Source: Dendrophyllia cribrosa (Eukaryota; Cnidaria; Anthozoa; Scleractinia; Dendrophylliidae). From it: DNA of 64,000 nt. Shown here piece by piece: positions 9,901-20,728 of the stretch. The notes under the pieces are model-generated. The model was not told where the DNA came from, ran no database searches, and saw only the letters and a list, made by a program, of their open reading frames with translations. The position numbers were made by a program, and so were the translations under genes. Position 1 is the stretch's first letter. Each line of letters starts with the position of its first letter. The stretch spans positions 33,835,143 through 33,899,142 of the forward strand of contig JAJLRJ010000003.1 in assembly GCA_024195265.1 (NCBI GenBank). Reading direction: 5' to 3'.

Positions 9901-11905
9901 GCCAGCAATTTAACCTACGTCAATTTACACGGTACAAAGTTTGCTTACAACAGCCTTTTAAATACTGAATTTATAAAGCAAATTGCCAACATCGTATGTG
10001 TTTCTGATCGAAAAGATAAAAATCAATGTTTCCAAATCCACGAAAAACATTCTCGTGTTGTTATAAGCAATTTGTACCGTGAAAACTTGAATGCGCAAGG
10101 TTTTCAAGAACAGAAACAAATACTCAATTCATAGCTCAGAAAACAACTAGGAAGACCTTTTTGCTTTTGGAAAAGAAAATAAACTGTTTAATGCAATTTT
10201 TTAAGTCTATATTTGATTGTCAATTATTGAAAAGCTTTTTTACTCGACTTGTACAATGTTTCTCTATGGTAAACGCTGTTCAATTTTCTTACATTTTCCC
10301 GCCAAAAGACTTAGAAAAATACGGGCGCCCAAAATACGCATGCGCCGTTTTTTTTTTTAATTTTTTAACCCTTATTGTATTTAATAAATAATTAGAAGTC
10401 AACAGCAATAAGAGTTTTTCAGTTTTATTGTATTCTTTATTCTTTCTTATTTATATTGTACAATGCTTTTTCAATAAACTAATTAAAAGGTGTGACAAAA
10501 TTTTTCTTCCCATATATACTAAGTCTTTTGGCGGGAAAATTCGGAAACATTTGCACAGCGTTTCCCCTGGTAATAATTTTGTCCAAAAAAATTAATGGGC
10601 TCCCCTTAAATGTTTTTTGTTCAAAAAAAATTTTCAAGGAGTACAAATAAAAATTTATACCCGCCAAAAAAGTATACAACATCTTGTGCGAAACTCACAA
10701 TTTAACTACGGTATTCACAAGCGACATTAGCATAAGCACAAATATAAGAAAAATAAATAAATATACTGTTTCTTCTTATGTTGTTCTCATTAGGAATTAA
10801 CGCGAAATAAACATAATCACAAGAAAAATGACCATTTTTTTTTTTCCTTGTGCCTATGCTTATGCTGTGTCAATTCCTGCGAAGACAGCATTAGAATTTC
10901 AAGTGTGTTTATTCTTCATATGTTTGTACTAATATTTCCGTCGCCAATGAAAACCAGCCTTTACCACATATTCAAAATTCTTGCACGAGACGGTGTATAC
11001 GTTTAGAATATTAAAAGAAACATGGCAAGCCATAAACGAAATTCGTGAAAATTGTTTGTATACTGGTTTAAAACGTTTTGCATAATGAAAATCAAAGCTT
11101 TTAAGCTTAAAAGTTCTCTTATTTGGCTTACTTAATAAGTAATTTTTGCTTCTGATTTCATTCGATCATGGAAATTTTTAGATTTTTCATAGCTTGCCAT
11201 GTTGCTTTTAATAACAAGACCTTTAACTATTGGACAGTTTCCTTTGTAGCACAGAAAAATGACCTTTTGCCAACTTTGGAGCAAGTGTATGATTCAATTT
11301 AGAACATTCAACAGACAATTAATGCTTAGCTCCATTTTCTTTGTAGAGATTAGTAAGCTTAGTACGAGCCCAATTTTTTCAAAATAATAAAAGTTTGCTA
11401 AGTTTGGAGCATTCAACAGGCAATTGCTTGGAAAATGTCATTCTGTGCTACATCGAATGCCAACAGAAAAACGTCTTTTCCACCACTTAAAAACTAATTT
11501 AAGAAAGTCCATTTACAATGCTCAATGTCTGGTTTTAAGTTTTAACCTAAACACGTTCCCTTTTGTCAATTGAAATTAATTATAGAAACAAACATAAATG
11601 GCCTAAATCAAATCAAGGCGTTATACAGACCATGATAATAATAAAATATCCGACAGCATCAAAACAACAGAACTGATTCTCCTTATGGCTAAAAAAAGCA
11701 ATTTACAATTACAACGCTAGCCGTTATTTTTTCTAAGAAACTGTGGGACTGAATATTTTGCTCAGTTGTTCAACCAAACAATTCACAAATTGAGATCATA
11801 GGAAATGATGTGCCAGTAGCAGTTTGAGTTTTATATTTCGTTTTGCAAAAAAATCCTGCTAAAATCATTTTCTGAGAATTTAGATTGAGCAATCAAGTAA
11901 AAAAG
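9901..11905. other. Intergenic with short inverted repeats
   Basis: Arms at 10267-10309 and 10519-10570 are inverted and each carries TTTTCCCGCCAAAAG, an E2F-type consensus. AGCATAAGCACAA near 10730 mirrors TTGTGCCTATGCTTATGCT near 10850. Positions 11270-11450 share GAACATTCAACAGACAATT-type blocks with 15420-15490. No gene seen. Confidence 0.5.
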
Positions 11906-12368
11906 GTTAAAGTGCCTATAACCCCTAGGAAGGTATTTTCAGAATCAACTCTATGTAGATTGAATAGTTTGAATGGTAAAATATTTCTGGTTTTGAACGT
12001 CGCGTTTGTGAGTTATAGAGATTTGAATTTACAAACTGCAAATTAGATGACGTCAACCCGGGAATTTGCCATTATTTCTACACCAATTTACAATGCGCAG
12101 TTTACAGCTTGAAAATAATTAATTTGATAAATGCTAAAAATAAACTGTGGATAATCGATTGATTCGTAAAAAATATTACTTGGAGGTGAAAACAAGTAGT
12201 TGTATAATAAATGATTCCCGGAATGACGTCATCTAATTAGCATTTTGTAAATTCAAATCTCTATAACTCACAAACGCGACGTTCAAAACCAGAAATATTT
12301 TACCATTCAACTATTCAATCTACATAGAGTTCTGAAAATAACTTTCTAGGGGTGATAGGCACTTTAAC
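11906..12368. repeat. Foldback element of 0.46 kb
   Basis: GTTAAAGTGCCTATAACCCC at the left mirrors GGTGATAGGCACTTTAAC at the right. Arms share GAACGTCGCGTTTGTGAG and complement, and TGACGTCATCTAATTAGC. Confidence 0.85.
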
Positions 12369-12478
12369 TATTTGTTTAAAGTGTTTATGCAGTTGACTTC
12401 GAAACGTTATCTGTTGTACTTGCTCAAAAGATAGCTTTTGTTTCTTTTTTAATTTGGTCTGTATAACAGGTCCACATT

Positions 12479-12886
12479 TTAGTTCTGAAAAGAACTGTTG
12501 TTATTAACAATGACTGACGTTTCTACAACCTGAGCGGAAGTCATCATCAGAGCTATGTGAATTGTAAGCTGTGAATTGTAAGCTGTCAATAGCCAGTTTT
12601 GCCATGATGTGATTGATGCGTTTTGATCCGTGCATTGATAGTGTATTGTTTGTTTGTCTGTCAGTCTGTTGACAAGTTCAAGTATTTGTAGTATTCCGTA
12701 CTGAAGGTAACGCATTCGGCCGATTCCCAATCAATTCTGTGATTAATAGTGTGTATAGGGTGTTCAGCCAGTCGTATGTTCAAATTCTGTCAGACGCAGC
12801 ATTTGATCTTATATACTGTACTATACTGCACCTTGTCTGTCGCTAGGCTCGTCATTGTCAACAACAACAGTTCTTTTCAGAACTAC
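12479..12886. repeat. TIR element with TTCTGAAAAGAACTGTTG ends
   Basis: Left end TTCTGAAAAGAACTGTTG, right end CAACAGTTCTTTTCAGAA. An internal CAACCTGAGCGGAAGTCATC block also appears, inverted and more diverged, at 34731-35077 in SMG7 intron 9. Confidence 0.75.
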
Positions 12887-13108
12887 ACTAACACTCGACA
12901 TCCTATTGATGGGTTTAAACCAATTACAAGGTCTATATTGATCATCGAAAATTCCGGCTTTCCTCAAAACCAGAAATCAGGGCTTTATAAACTAAGCTCT
13001 TAAATATACCTACAATCGACAAGAGAACACAGGTACTCAATCTCACTAAAAAAAGATACCGAATAATCTTTTTTTTAGCATGGGCGACTGACAATAATTT
13101 TCCGTGCA

Positions 13109-15054
13109 TTAAGGTCGACTGGATTTATTGGGGGCGATACCCTCCATGTTTGAGCATTAACTACGACTCCATTAACAATGACTCCATTAACAATGTTATG
13201 GAAAAATGGTCACCACAGCTATAATAGATAAAGATGAAAATTTGTAAGACTAGTGTGAAATTAACATCGGAGTTGCCATAGCAACATAATGACGCCATGA
13301 CGGTTTTTACTTGCCGTCGTATTTCTCGGCACCAGGAGGTTTTTTCGGCAATCGCTTAAGGAAGCTTGTACCTCCCATAGCGCCTCCAATATAACAAAGA
13401 TTGAACAAATTCTATGAGAGCGTTTTTGAAATTTTTGGGGATGAAGTTTTGGGGATTATAAATACAGTGAAAAACATACTATCGGCATAATTGGCTAATA
13501 TCTAAAGAAAACGATGCGCTTTGGGAATGCAGTTTCATCTCTTAGTATTTTGATTCCATCTGAGATCGTGTGTGAAAAAGTGAGGGGGATTGCTTTGGCC
13601 GATTGCGAGAAAGAAATATTTGATTGGTGTGCGTTCAGATGCTTTTTTTGCCATTTTTGTATGTAATTTGGTCTACGCCTACAAATGTGACGATAATTTG
13701 GAAACCGCTTGATAATTTTTTTTTTAAATTTGAAAATCTCGAGATTAATCATCATTTTATATGGCCTGCAAGTTTCAAGGACATTGAAAACATGTAAGGC
13801 AATAAAATAGGGCCTCCAATGTACCAATTTTTTCCCGCGGATTTCGTGTTTACAAGTGAGCGTCCTTATTCTTCACGGGTATTGTTTTCTAGTTTCATAT
13901 GCACGTGCACAACTTTAGCAAAAACTTCATTTGCATCGAACAGAACGCTCGACTGCTTTGCAAAGAATTTTCCGAAACATGCTAATAACTGGCTTGAGAA
14001 TTGTTACAACATTACGCACTCGACGTCATGCTATTACGCTGTAATGCAGCCATACCGAGGGTCTCTATGTCCAGAAAACAAAAAAGGTATTATTCCACAG
14101 AACAATAAAGCAGGATAAAAGTCTAGACCCACGTAATAGCGTGACATCGAGTGCGTAATGTTATTGCAATTCTCAAGCCAGTTATTAGCATGTTTCGGAA
14201 AATTCTTTGCAAAGCAGTCGAGCGTTCTGTTCGATGCAAATGAGTTTTTTGCTAAAGTTGTGCACGTGCATATAAAACTTGAAAACAATACCCGTGTATA
14301 ATGAAAACGCTCACTTGTATTTTAAAACACAAAATCTGAGGGAAAAAATTGGTACATTTGAGGCCTTATTTAATTGCCTTGCATGTTTTCAATGTCCTTG
14401 AAACTTGCAGGCCATATAAAGTGATGATTAATCTCGAGATTGTCAAATTATAAAAAACATTTATCAAGCGGTTTCCAAATTATCATCACATTTGTAGGCG
14501 TAGACCAAATTACATACAAAAATGGCAAAAAGAGCGGCTGAACGCATGTTAATCAAATCCTTCTTTCTCGCAATCGGCTAAAGCAATCCCCCTCACTTTT
14601 TCAAACACGATTTAAATTGAATCAAACTACTATGAGATGAAACTACATTCCCAAAGCGTATCGTTTTCTTTAGATATTAGCCAATTATGTCGATAGTGTT
14701 TTTCACTGTATTTGTAATCGCCAAAACTTCATCCCCAAAAATTTCAAAAACGCTCTCATAGAATTTGTTCAATCTTTGCCATATTCGAGGCGGCTATGGG
14801 AGGTACAAGCTCCCTTTAGCGATTGCCGAAAAATCCTCCTGGTGCCGAGAAATACGACGGAAAGAAAAAACGTCATGGCGTCATTACGTTGCTATGGCAA
14901 CTCCGATGTTAATTTCACACTAGTCTTAACAAACTTTCATATTTATCTATTACAGCTGTGGTGACCGTTTGTCCATAGCATTGTTAATAGCGTCGTAGTT
15001 AATGCTCAAACTTGGAGGGTATCGCCCCAAAAAAAGCCAGTCGAGCCACCTTAA
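13109..15054. repeat. Large foldback element, 1.95 kb
   Basis: Two arms of about 0.95 kb are reverse complements around a centre near 14080. TTAAGGTCGACTGG and GGGGGCGATACCCTCCA on the left pair with TGGAGGGTATCGCCCC and CCAGTCGAGCCACCTTAA on the right. Small open frames on the two arms are mirror images (both read CTCTTLAK.SFASNRTLDC), so they carry no independent coding evidence. No transposase was seen. Confidence 0.88.
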
Positions 15055-17702
15055 AGGAAATACATGTCAAAAAGAAAGAACACAACCTGTAAATGCCTTT
15101 GTTCTCTTGTCAATCAGTTGATGCAGGGAACGTGTGAATAATTTTAAGGAGGCATCGACAGGCTTTAATAACGTCTTTAAATATATATTCCCAATTGATT
15201 CCATTTTTAACAATGCCAGACTTTAAATTTGGTTAAAATGAAAAATAATTGAATAAAATTTGCCTTCGAAATTAACTGAAATAATTTTGAAAAGGAAAGT
15301 TATTTTATAGCAGCCAATTTGACCGTGGAAAAAAATAATTTGATGTGTCTATTTCGATTGTAGCGATAGATCGAATTGTGCACGAACCCAATTTATCAAA
15401 CTATATATTTTTAAATGACTGTTTGCTAAGTTTGGAGCAAGTGATTCAATTTAGTACATTCAACAGACAATTGTTTGGCTCCATTTTTAACACAGTGCCA
15501 GACTTTGGTTAAATTGAAAAATGATTGAATTAAAATTTGCCGTTTTAAATTGACTTAAATGTTTTTAATTGTGTTTGTGGACAAAATACAAACTTTTGTT
15601 TTGAGCATCTTCAGTAGTTGTTCATACCAAATCGTCATTTCGAAATATAAAATTACGACACAATATTTGGAAACAAAAAGTTCCTTTTTTAAAACAGACA
15701 ATTTTAACGTGTACTGACAAAGAAGAATCTTTTTAAAAAAACTGTTAATGCCATGTTAATATGAAATAACTTTTAAAAGGAATTTTTTTATCACAGCCAA
15801 TGTAACCATGGAAACATAATTTGACGTGTCCAAATTAGGAATTTGTAGTTGATAAACTGTCAGTGCCACCTTAAAATAAAAACACCCACCACATCAACTG
15901 AGGTTATTACTGTAACGTTTATACGTACACGCTAAGCGATCGACCAAGCAAATCGTATTTCCTTTGTAAGTGAAGTTTTGCAAGCAATTATGTTACAATT
16001 TGACGTTTGTTTTGCATAAATATATAATTCACCGAAACAAAAACAAAAAACAAGCCGTAAACTGAATTGTCAAATTATCAACCGTATAAATCAAACGATC
16101 GCTCAACGTCCAAATGGTGGCTGAGATTAACATTGTCAGAAGTTATTTTACTTGGGACCTAAGACCTTTCTCCCATTGCAAAACCTTTGCCGATTTCACG
16201 GTTCAGACAATTAGCAACCAGTACGCGATTCACGACATTAAGCAAAACCAATAAACTTCAATATCCCTCCGGTTCTTCATGTGAATTTGATGAGTAGATT
16301 CTGTCAATTAGCAGTCACATCCGAATTCTCTGTTCTTCAGAATCAATACATTTGATACCAATACAAACTTAAGTATTTGCCCATGTCCAACCACCATTTG
16401 TACAAAATATGTGAACTAAACAATGTTCTTATCTTTGAAGAGATCCCTCCTGATTCGTCAATTCCAGTTTGTCCTCTTGAATTGTTTCTTCAGTCCTCCA
16501 TTTTCCTGACTTTAATATTCTTTGAAGTTCCTGAAAATATACATGAACGATTAATAAGATAAAATGTTCAATTTGTGTTCTTTTACAGACGACCAAGGTT
16601 GCATTTTAGGTGCAATAGACGTGGTTTTCATTAGCAGTTCATGGTATACAATGAAAGAATTAATAAACGATTTCTAATTTCAAAATCGTTTTTCAACATT
16701 TGTTTCAAGGCCTTAGCCCCTTGAGGTGAACTATAAAATGTTATTTGAAAGACAACCCCTCAGCTTACATTGCAAGACAAACGCAATATCAAAACGAGAG
16801 ACGTAGTAAAACGAAGAGAAGCTCAACGCATGTGTTTACTTCATCGAGCAAAATTTTATATTCTTGTACTGAACAAATGTATTTGTTTTGTGAAACGACT
16901 CTTACCTTCGGTTGGAGTTGTTAGGCGACTTTTTCCTTGGCGGTACGTCTTCCAAGTTGCCTCTTGGCGCCAAAACGTTTTACAACTTGCGAGACATCTT
17001 CACACGAATACGACCGGCTTGATTTGCGGCGAGGACTACAATTTTTTCATGAATATTGATTAGAAACTTAGGCCAATTGCTGACAAATACGCTAAAGATT
17101 TTGGTGTAAAGAACGTTTGCGCGCTTTTCAGTGAGGAAAGTGCAAATAAAGAAAGAAAAGCATGCGATAACAAAGTTTGCATTCAACAAGATATTTTCCT
17201 TAAATAAGGAGGTACCATGCAACAGAAAAGCAGACATACCAATTGTTTTAGCTGCTTCAACACAGCATTCAGTACTTCGCATTTCCGTTGTACCTAAAGA
17301 AGAAGGCTGGTTTGGCCAGCCGAAATATAGTACACCTTTCAAATTTGTATCTACGTTGTATCGGTCTTTGCTTCTATACTATCATTTTTTTTGCATTTTG
17401 GACGCAGTGCGCCTTTTGTCGAATTAACCTAGCTAGCGCGTTCACTTTGTAATCCGGGAGGAGAATTTTTATTAACCTTCGGATACACGAGGAACGGGGG
17501 TGGATACCACCCCTCTCGATTTTGCTTTTTAAATGTCTTCAGTGGCTTTTAATTTGGGATGCGATTGATTTTTCGTACGACACGTGATGAGGCCACGGCA
17601 ACCAATTTTTAATAGGCATGCCGTCTGAAATGTTGAATTTTCTTTGCTATTAAATTCATTTCTTGTGGTTAGTTTGTTTGGTATCTGCACTCAGTTTCCG
17701 GG
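15055..17702. other. Intergenic, dispersed repeats, no gene supported
   Basis: GCCAGACTTT...GGTTAAA...ATTTGCC blocks occur at 15208-15260 and 15489-15545. Positions 17318-17383 share a block with 1885-1960. Short open frames have no recognisable similarity. Confidence 0.5.
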
Positions 17703-17815
17703 TGTTTCTTGGTGTTGCGAAAGCTTTTGTGTTGTGGTGTGGGTATTGTTCAGTGTCTTTTGAATCTTTTGTTTTACGTCATTTGGTGATCACACCATCC
17801 GCAATACCAAGAAAC
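17703..17815 (+). repeat. Short MITE with TTTCTTGGTGTTGCG ends
   Basis: GTTTCTTGGTGTTGCG at the left and GCAATACCAAGAAAC at the right form the terminal inverted repeat. A clear copy in opposite orientation is at 48107-48232. Confidence 0.8.
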
Positions 17816-18084
17816 TACCACTTTTTTAGTCTATTGATTTAAAAATCAATGTTCGATCAAGACTCTTTAGCTTGCATGTTTTGTTTTCCCAATGTACAGC
17901 ATGTGATGTTACCATAGAGAACTGTTTCTTTTAAATTTTGTTTTCTACACGTGCATATGTATGCTTAATTTATAAAAAGACAAAGGACAAATTCCCTTGA
18001 GAACATCACATGACCTACATTGAGAAAAGAAAACATACAAGCTAAAGAGGTATGTAGAGCTGTTTTTCTAGAAATCAAAGTACC

Positions 18085-18352
18085 GCTTAGGAGAGGTGGT
18101 CGCTTAGGAGAGGTGGTCGCTTAGGAGAGGTGGTAACTTAGGAGAGGTGGTCGCTTAGGAGAGGTGGTAGCTTAAGAGAGGTGGTCGCTTAGGAGAGGTG
18201 GTAGCTTAGGAGAGGTGGTCGCTTAGGAGAGGTGGTAGCTTAGGAGAGGTGGTCGCTTAAGAGAGGTGGTCGCTTGGGAAAGGTGGTCGCTTAGGAGAGG
18301 TGGTCACTTAGGAGAGGTGGTCGCTTCGGAGAGGTGGTTGCTTAAGAGAGGT
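18085..18352 (+). repeat. 17-bp minisatellite, about 16 copies
   Basis: Unit GCTTAGGAGAGGTGGTC, with scattered single-base variants. It is the monomer from which the 33-bp unit in SMG7 intron 8 appears to be built. Confidence 0.95.
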
Positions 18353-19460
18353 TCGACTGTAGTATCAATTGCCTAGTCCGATCTTTAGCCAAATTTTTGT
18401 CATTTATTTCATGACTAAAAAAAAACGGCATGAAAATCGTTTCTCGTGTTTTCTATTTTTGTCAAGCTCGCATTTACGGGTATTTTGTCACTTCTTTCAA
18501 GGAAAAATGGGAATTATCAGATCTGTGGGGAAAGTTTAGCCATCATCTTAAATCTGAACGATAATCCCATTAATTAATTTTCTTTAATAACGAGACCTGG
18601 TAATAATATCTGCCGAAAATACAATGGCAAAAAACCTCCAAAAGCTTGTTGTTGCAAAGAGAAAAAAATTGCGGAGAAACTGGACAACTGCCACACTGCC
18701 GCCGGGGTAAGTTTATAAATTTTCCATTAGTGTTTATGAAGTACAGCATGACAAATATTTAGTTTACTGTTACAAAAAGATATTTGATTCGCGTTAACGA
18801 GTGGGTGGGAGGGAGGTGGGGGCAAAACAGTGTTGGAGCTGGGGAGAAAAGGGGCCGGAAGCCGAAGAAAAAGGGAAGAGAATAGAAGAGAAAAGGAAGA
18901 CAGTTTTTTTCTTTCAGGATATATCCTGTCTTTTATTAACTGATGTCAGTTACAGAGTGAAATCTCGAATTCTTTGAATGTAAAAATGGCCCACAAGCTT
19001 TTCTGCCGTTTAACTTCAACATTCGAACTTCAGCTTTCAAACTTGAAACTGTGTGGAATGTTCATGTTAAAGGGGTATAACACCTTTATCGTCCATCACA
19101 GCAAAAATATTTTTCCTTTCAAAAAGCCCACCTGATGCAAAACTGCAGCGAAATTAAGTACGTCAGGACGTTACATGTAAGTCCCCACGGAGGTGGGGGG
19201 AGGGGGGGATCTCATATTACAATAAAATAGATGCTCGTCGTCACTTTTAGTGGTGCCTTTTAGAGTGTTCACTGTCAAAATTTTATCAGTTGTAGTGATC
19301 AGTTCCTTTTAATATGTAAAAACGGAATAGATCTATGTCACTGATTTCAAAACCTAAGAGCAAGTAAGTAGAATAGTTGACGTGGGTGAAAACGCTAGTG
19401 AATGTGTTTCTACGCCCATAATACAAGATACTCCGTACCTTATAGGGGTTCTCCATAACA
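18353..19460. other. Intergenic, nothing recognised
   Basis: AT-rich with a purine-rich stretch at 18790-18905 (GGGAGGGAGGTGGGGGC and GAAGAAAAAGGGAAG) and a G-run at 19195-19208. No gene seen. Confidence 0.5.
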
Positions 19461-19676
19461 TTAACCCTTTCACTCCCAAGAGTGCCAAACATCAAAATTC
19501 AAGAAAAATCCCAAAATTCATTTTGTAAAATATTGAAAAACAAATGGTACCATGCAAAAGTATTGCTGAAGAGGTTTCATTTGAATGGTCACACCATAGG
19601 ATTTCGTCCACAGACTCTAAAGTTAGAACTACACTAAACATGACTCCATAATTGACTCTGGGAGTGAAAGGGTTAA
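19461..19676. repeat. MITE with TTAACCCTTTCACTCCCA ends
   Basis: Left end TTAACCCTTTCACTCCCA pairs with right end TGGGAGTGAAAGGGTTAA. A diverged copy is at 48327-48537. A C homopolymer follows at about 19709-19722. Confidence 0.85.
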
Positions 19677-20629
19677 CGACAACTATCCCCGTCACTTTTA
19701 TATAAGAGCCCCCCCCCCCCCCCTTCCCGGACATGCAAGGCGACCTCAGCTTATAATTACAGAGGCCAAAAAAAAGGCCAGATGTACCTTAGTAAACGAC
19801 AATAGCGCAATTTTCGAAGGGTTGATACTTCATGACACAATGTTTTTACGAATTTGTTTTGTTTTTCTCCCAGTAAATACACGACCCTTTTTTGTCCACC
19901 AAATTTTCCAGATTTAAAAAAAAATCCAAATCAGAAAACATCCTGTTATAAGGTAACTTTTGTCTTAAAATTAGTTGGGTTATAAGACTTAAAAGCTTTA
20001 TATTATGAGTGCAAGAAATGGAAATCACAAGGTATAAACCTGTGCGTTTTTTACATGAAACGTTCCGGTGAAAGCGAACTGCTTTTGTTGATTTATATCT
20101 TAAATGTGATGACAAATAATGCAAGCCTCGGGCTTTGGAATTACCGTGAACCTGATGAACTTTGGAAATATATATAAAGACCCTTAAAAGGTAAGGTAGT
20201 CTATTTAAATGAAAATATTGATAGAATTCCTCAACTCAACATTGCTTTTGCTTGTAAAGCTTCATGAAAACCATGATATGGTAGTCAATATGCAAGAATT
20301 CGGTGCGTCCTCGTTGAGACAAGAAATGTTCCTCTTGGCTCTGGTTTCTAGTCAGCTGTGCCAAAGTCTGTAAAGTTATCAACTGAGAAGATAATCTAAA
20401 GAGCTCACTAATCACCCAGCACCAGACACGCACCGGTGTAAAGAAAAGCACTGAACTTTCCCGCACTAGCTTAGTAGCTTATTGACTGGAACTCGTAATA
20501 CCAGTTAATTTGCCCTTGAGTTGGAGTGATGCAAGCCCTCGGGTGACCACGCCCCTGTCATCATGTTGCCATGAAAACCGCTTAAATGCGGTATTGAAGT
20601 TGTCAGCTTGTACTGAGCTGTGCTGGCCG
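19677..20629. other. Downstream flank of SMG7, probably including its 3' UTR
   Basis: Follows the SMG7 stop codon on the minus strand. I could not place a polyadenylation signal with confidence. Confidence 0.4.
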
Positions 20630-20728
20630 TCAGGTGTCCTTCTGCTGGTGTTTCTTTTGCTCCTGCAGCAACTGCTGCAGAGGTGACATGCCTTCAGATG
20701 GAGGAGTGAAGTCTGATCCCCAGATGGA
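20630..20728 (-). CDS. SMG7: SMG7 terminal coding exon 25 (residues 700-731 and stop)
   Basis: Acceptor GATTGCAG; stop TGA at 20630-20632. Encodes SIWGSDFTPPSEGM, then SPLQQLLQEQKKHQQKDT. It matches the human C-terminus (LKSIWSS...ALEQLLMQQKQKQQ). A second copy lies at 63404-63502. Confidence 0.95.
   Translation of the reverse strand, partial: SIWGSDFTPPSEGMSPLQQLLQEQKKHQQKDT

Noticed and set aside
9871..10134. 87-residue frame starting MAAHGKFRFF
   Set aside because: Starts in a dispersed ATGGCGGC repeat shared with 6339; the remainder has no similarity I recognise and AT-driven composition.
13819..14288. Two similar small proteins in opposite orientations
   Set aside because: They are the two mirror arms of one foldback element, so the similarity is structural rather than coding.
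16770..17427. Overlapping frames of 97-120 codons on both strands
   Set aside because: No domain recognised, no splice structure, and the region shares a dispersed repeat block with 1885-1960.
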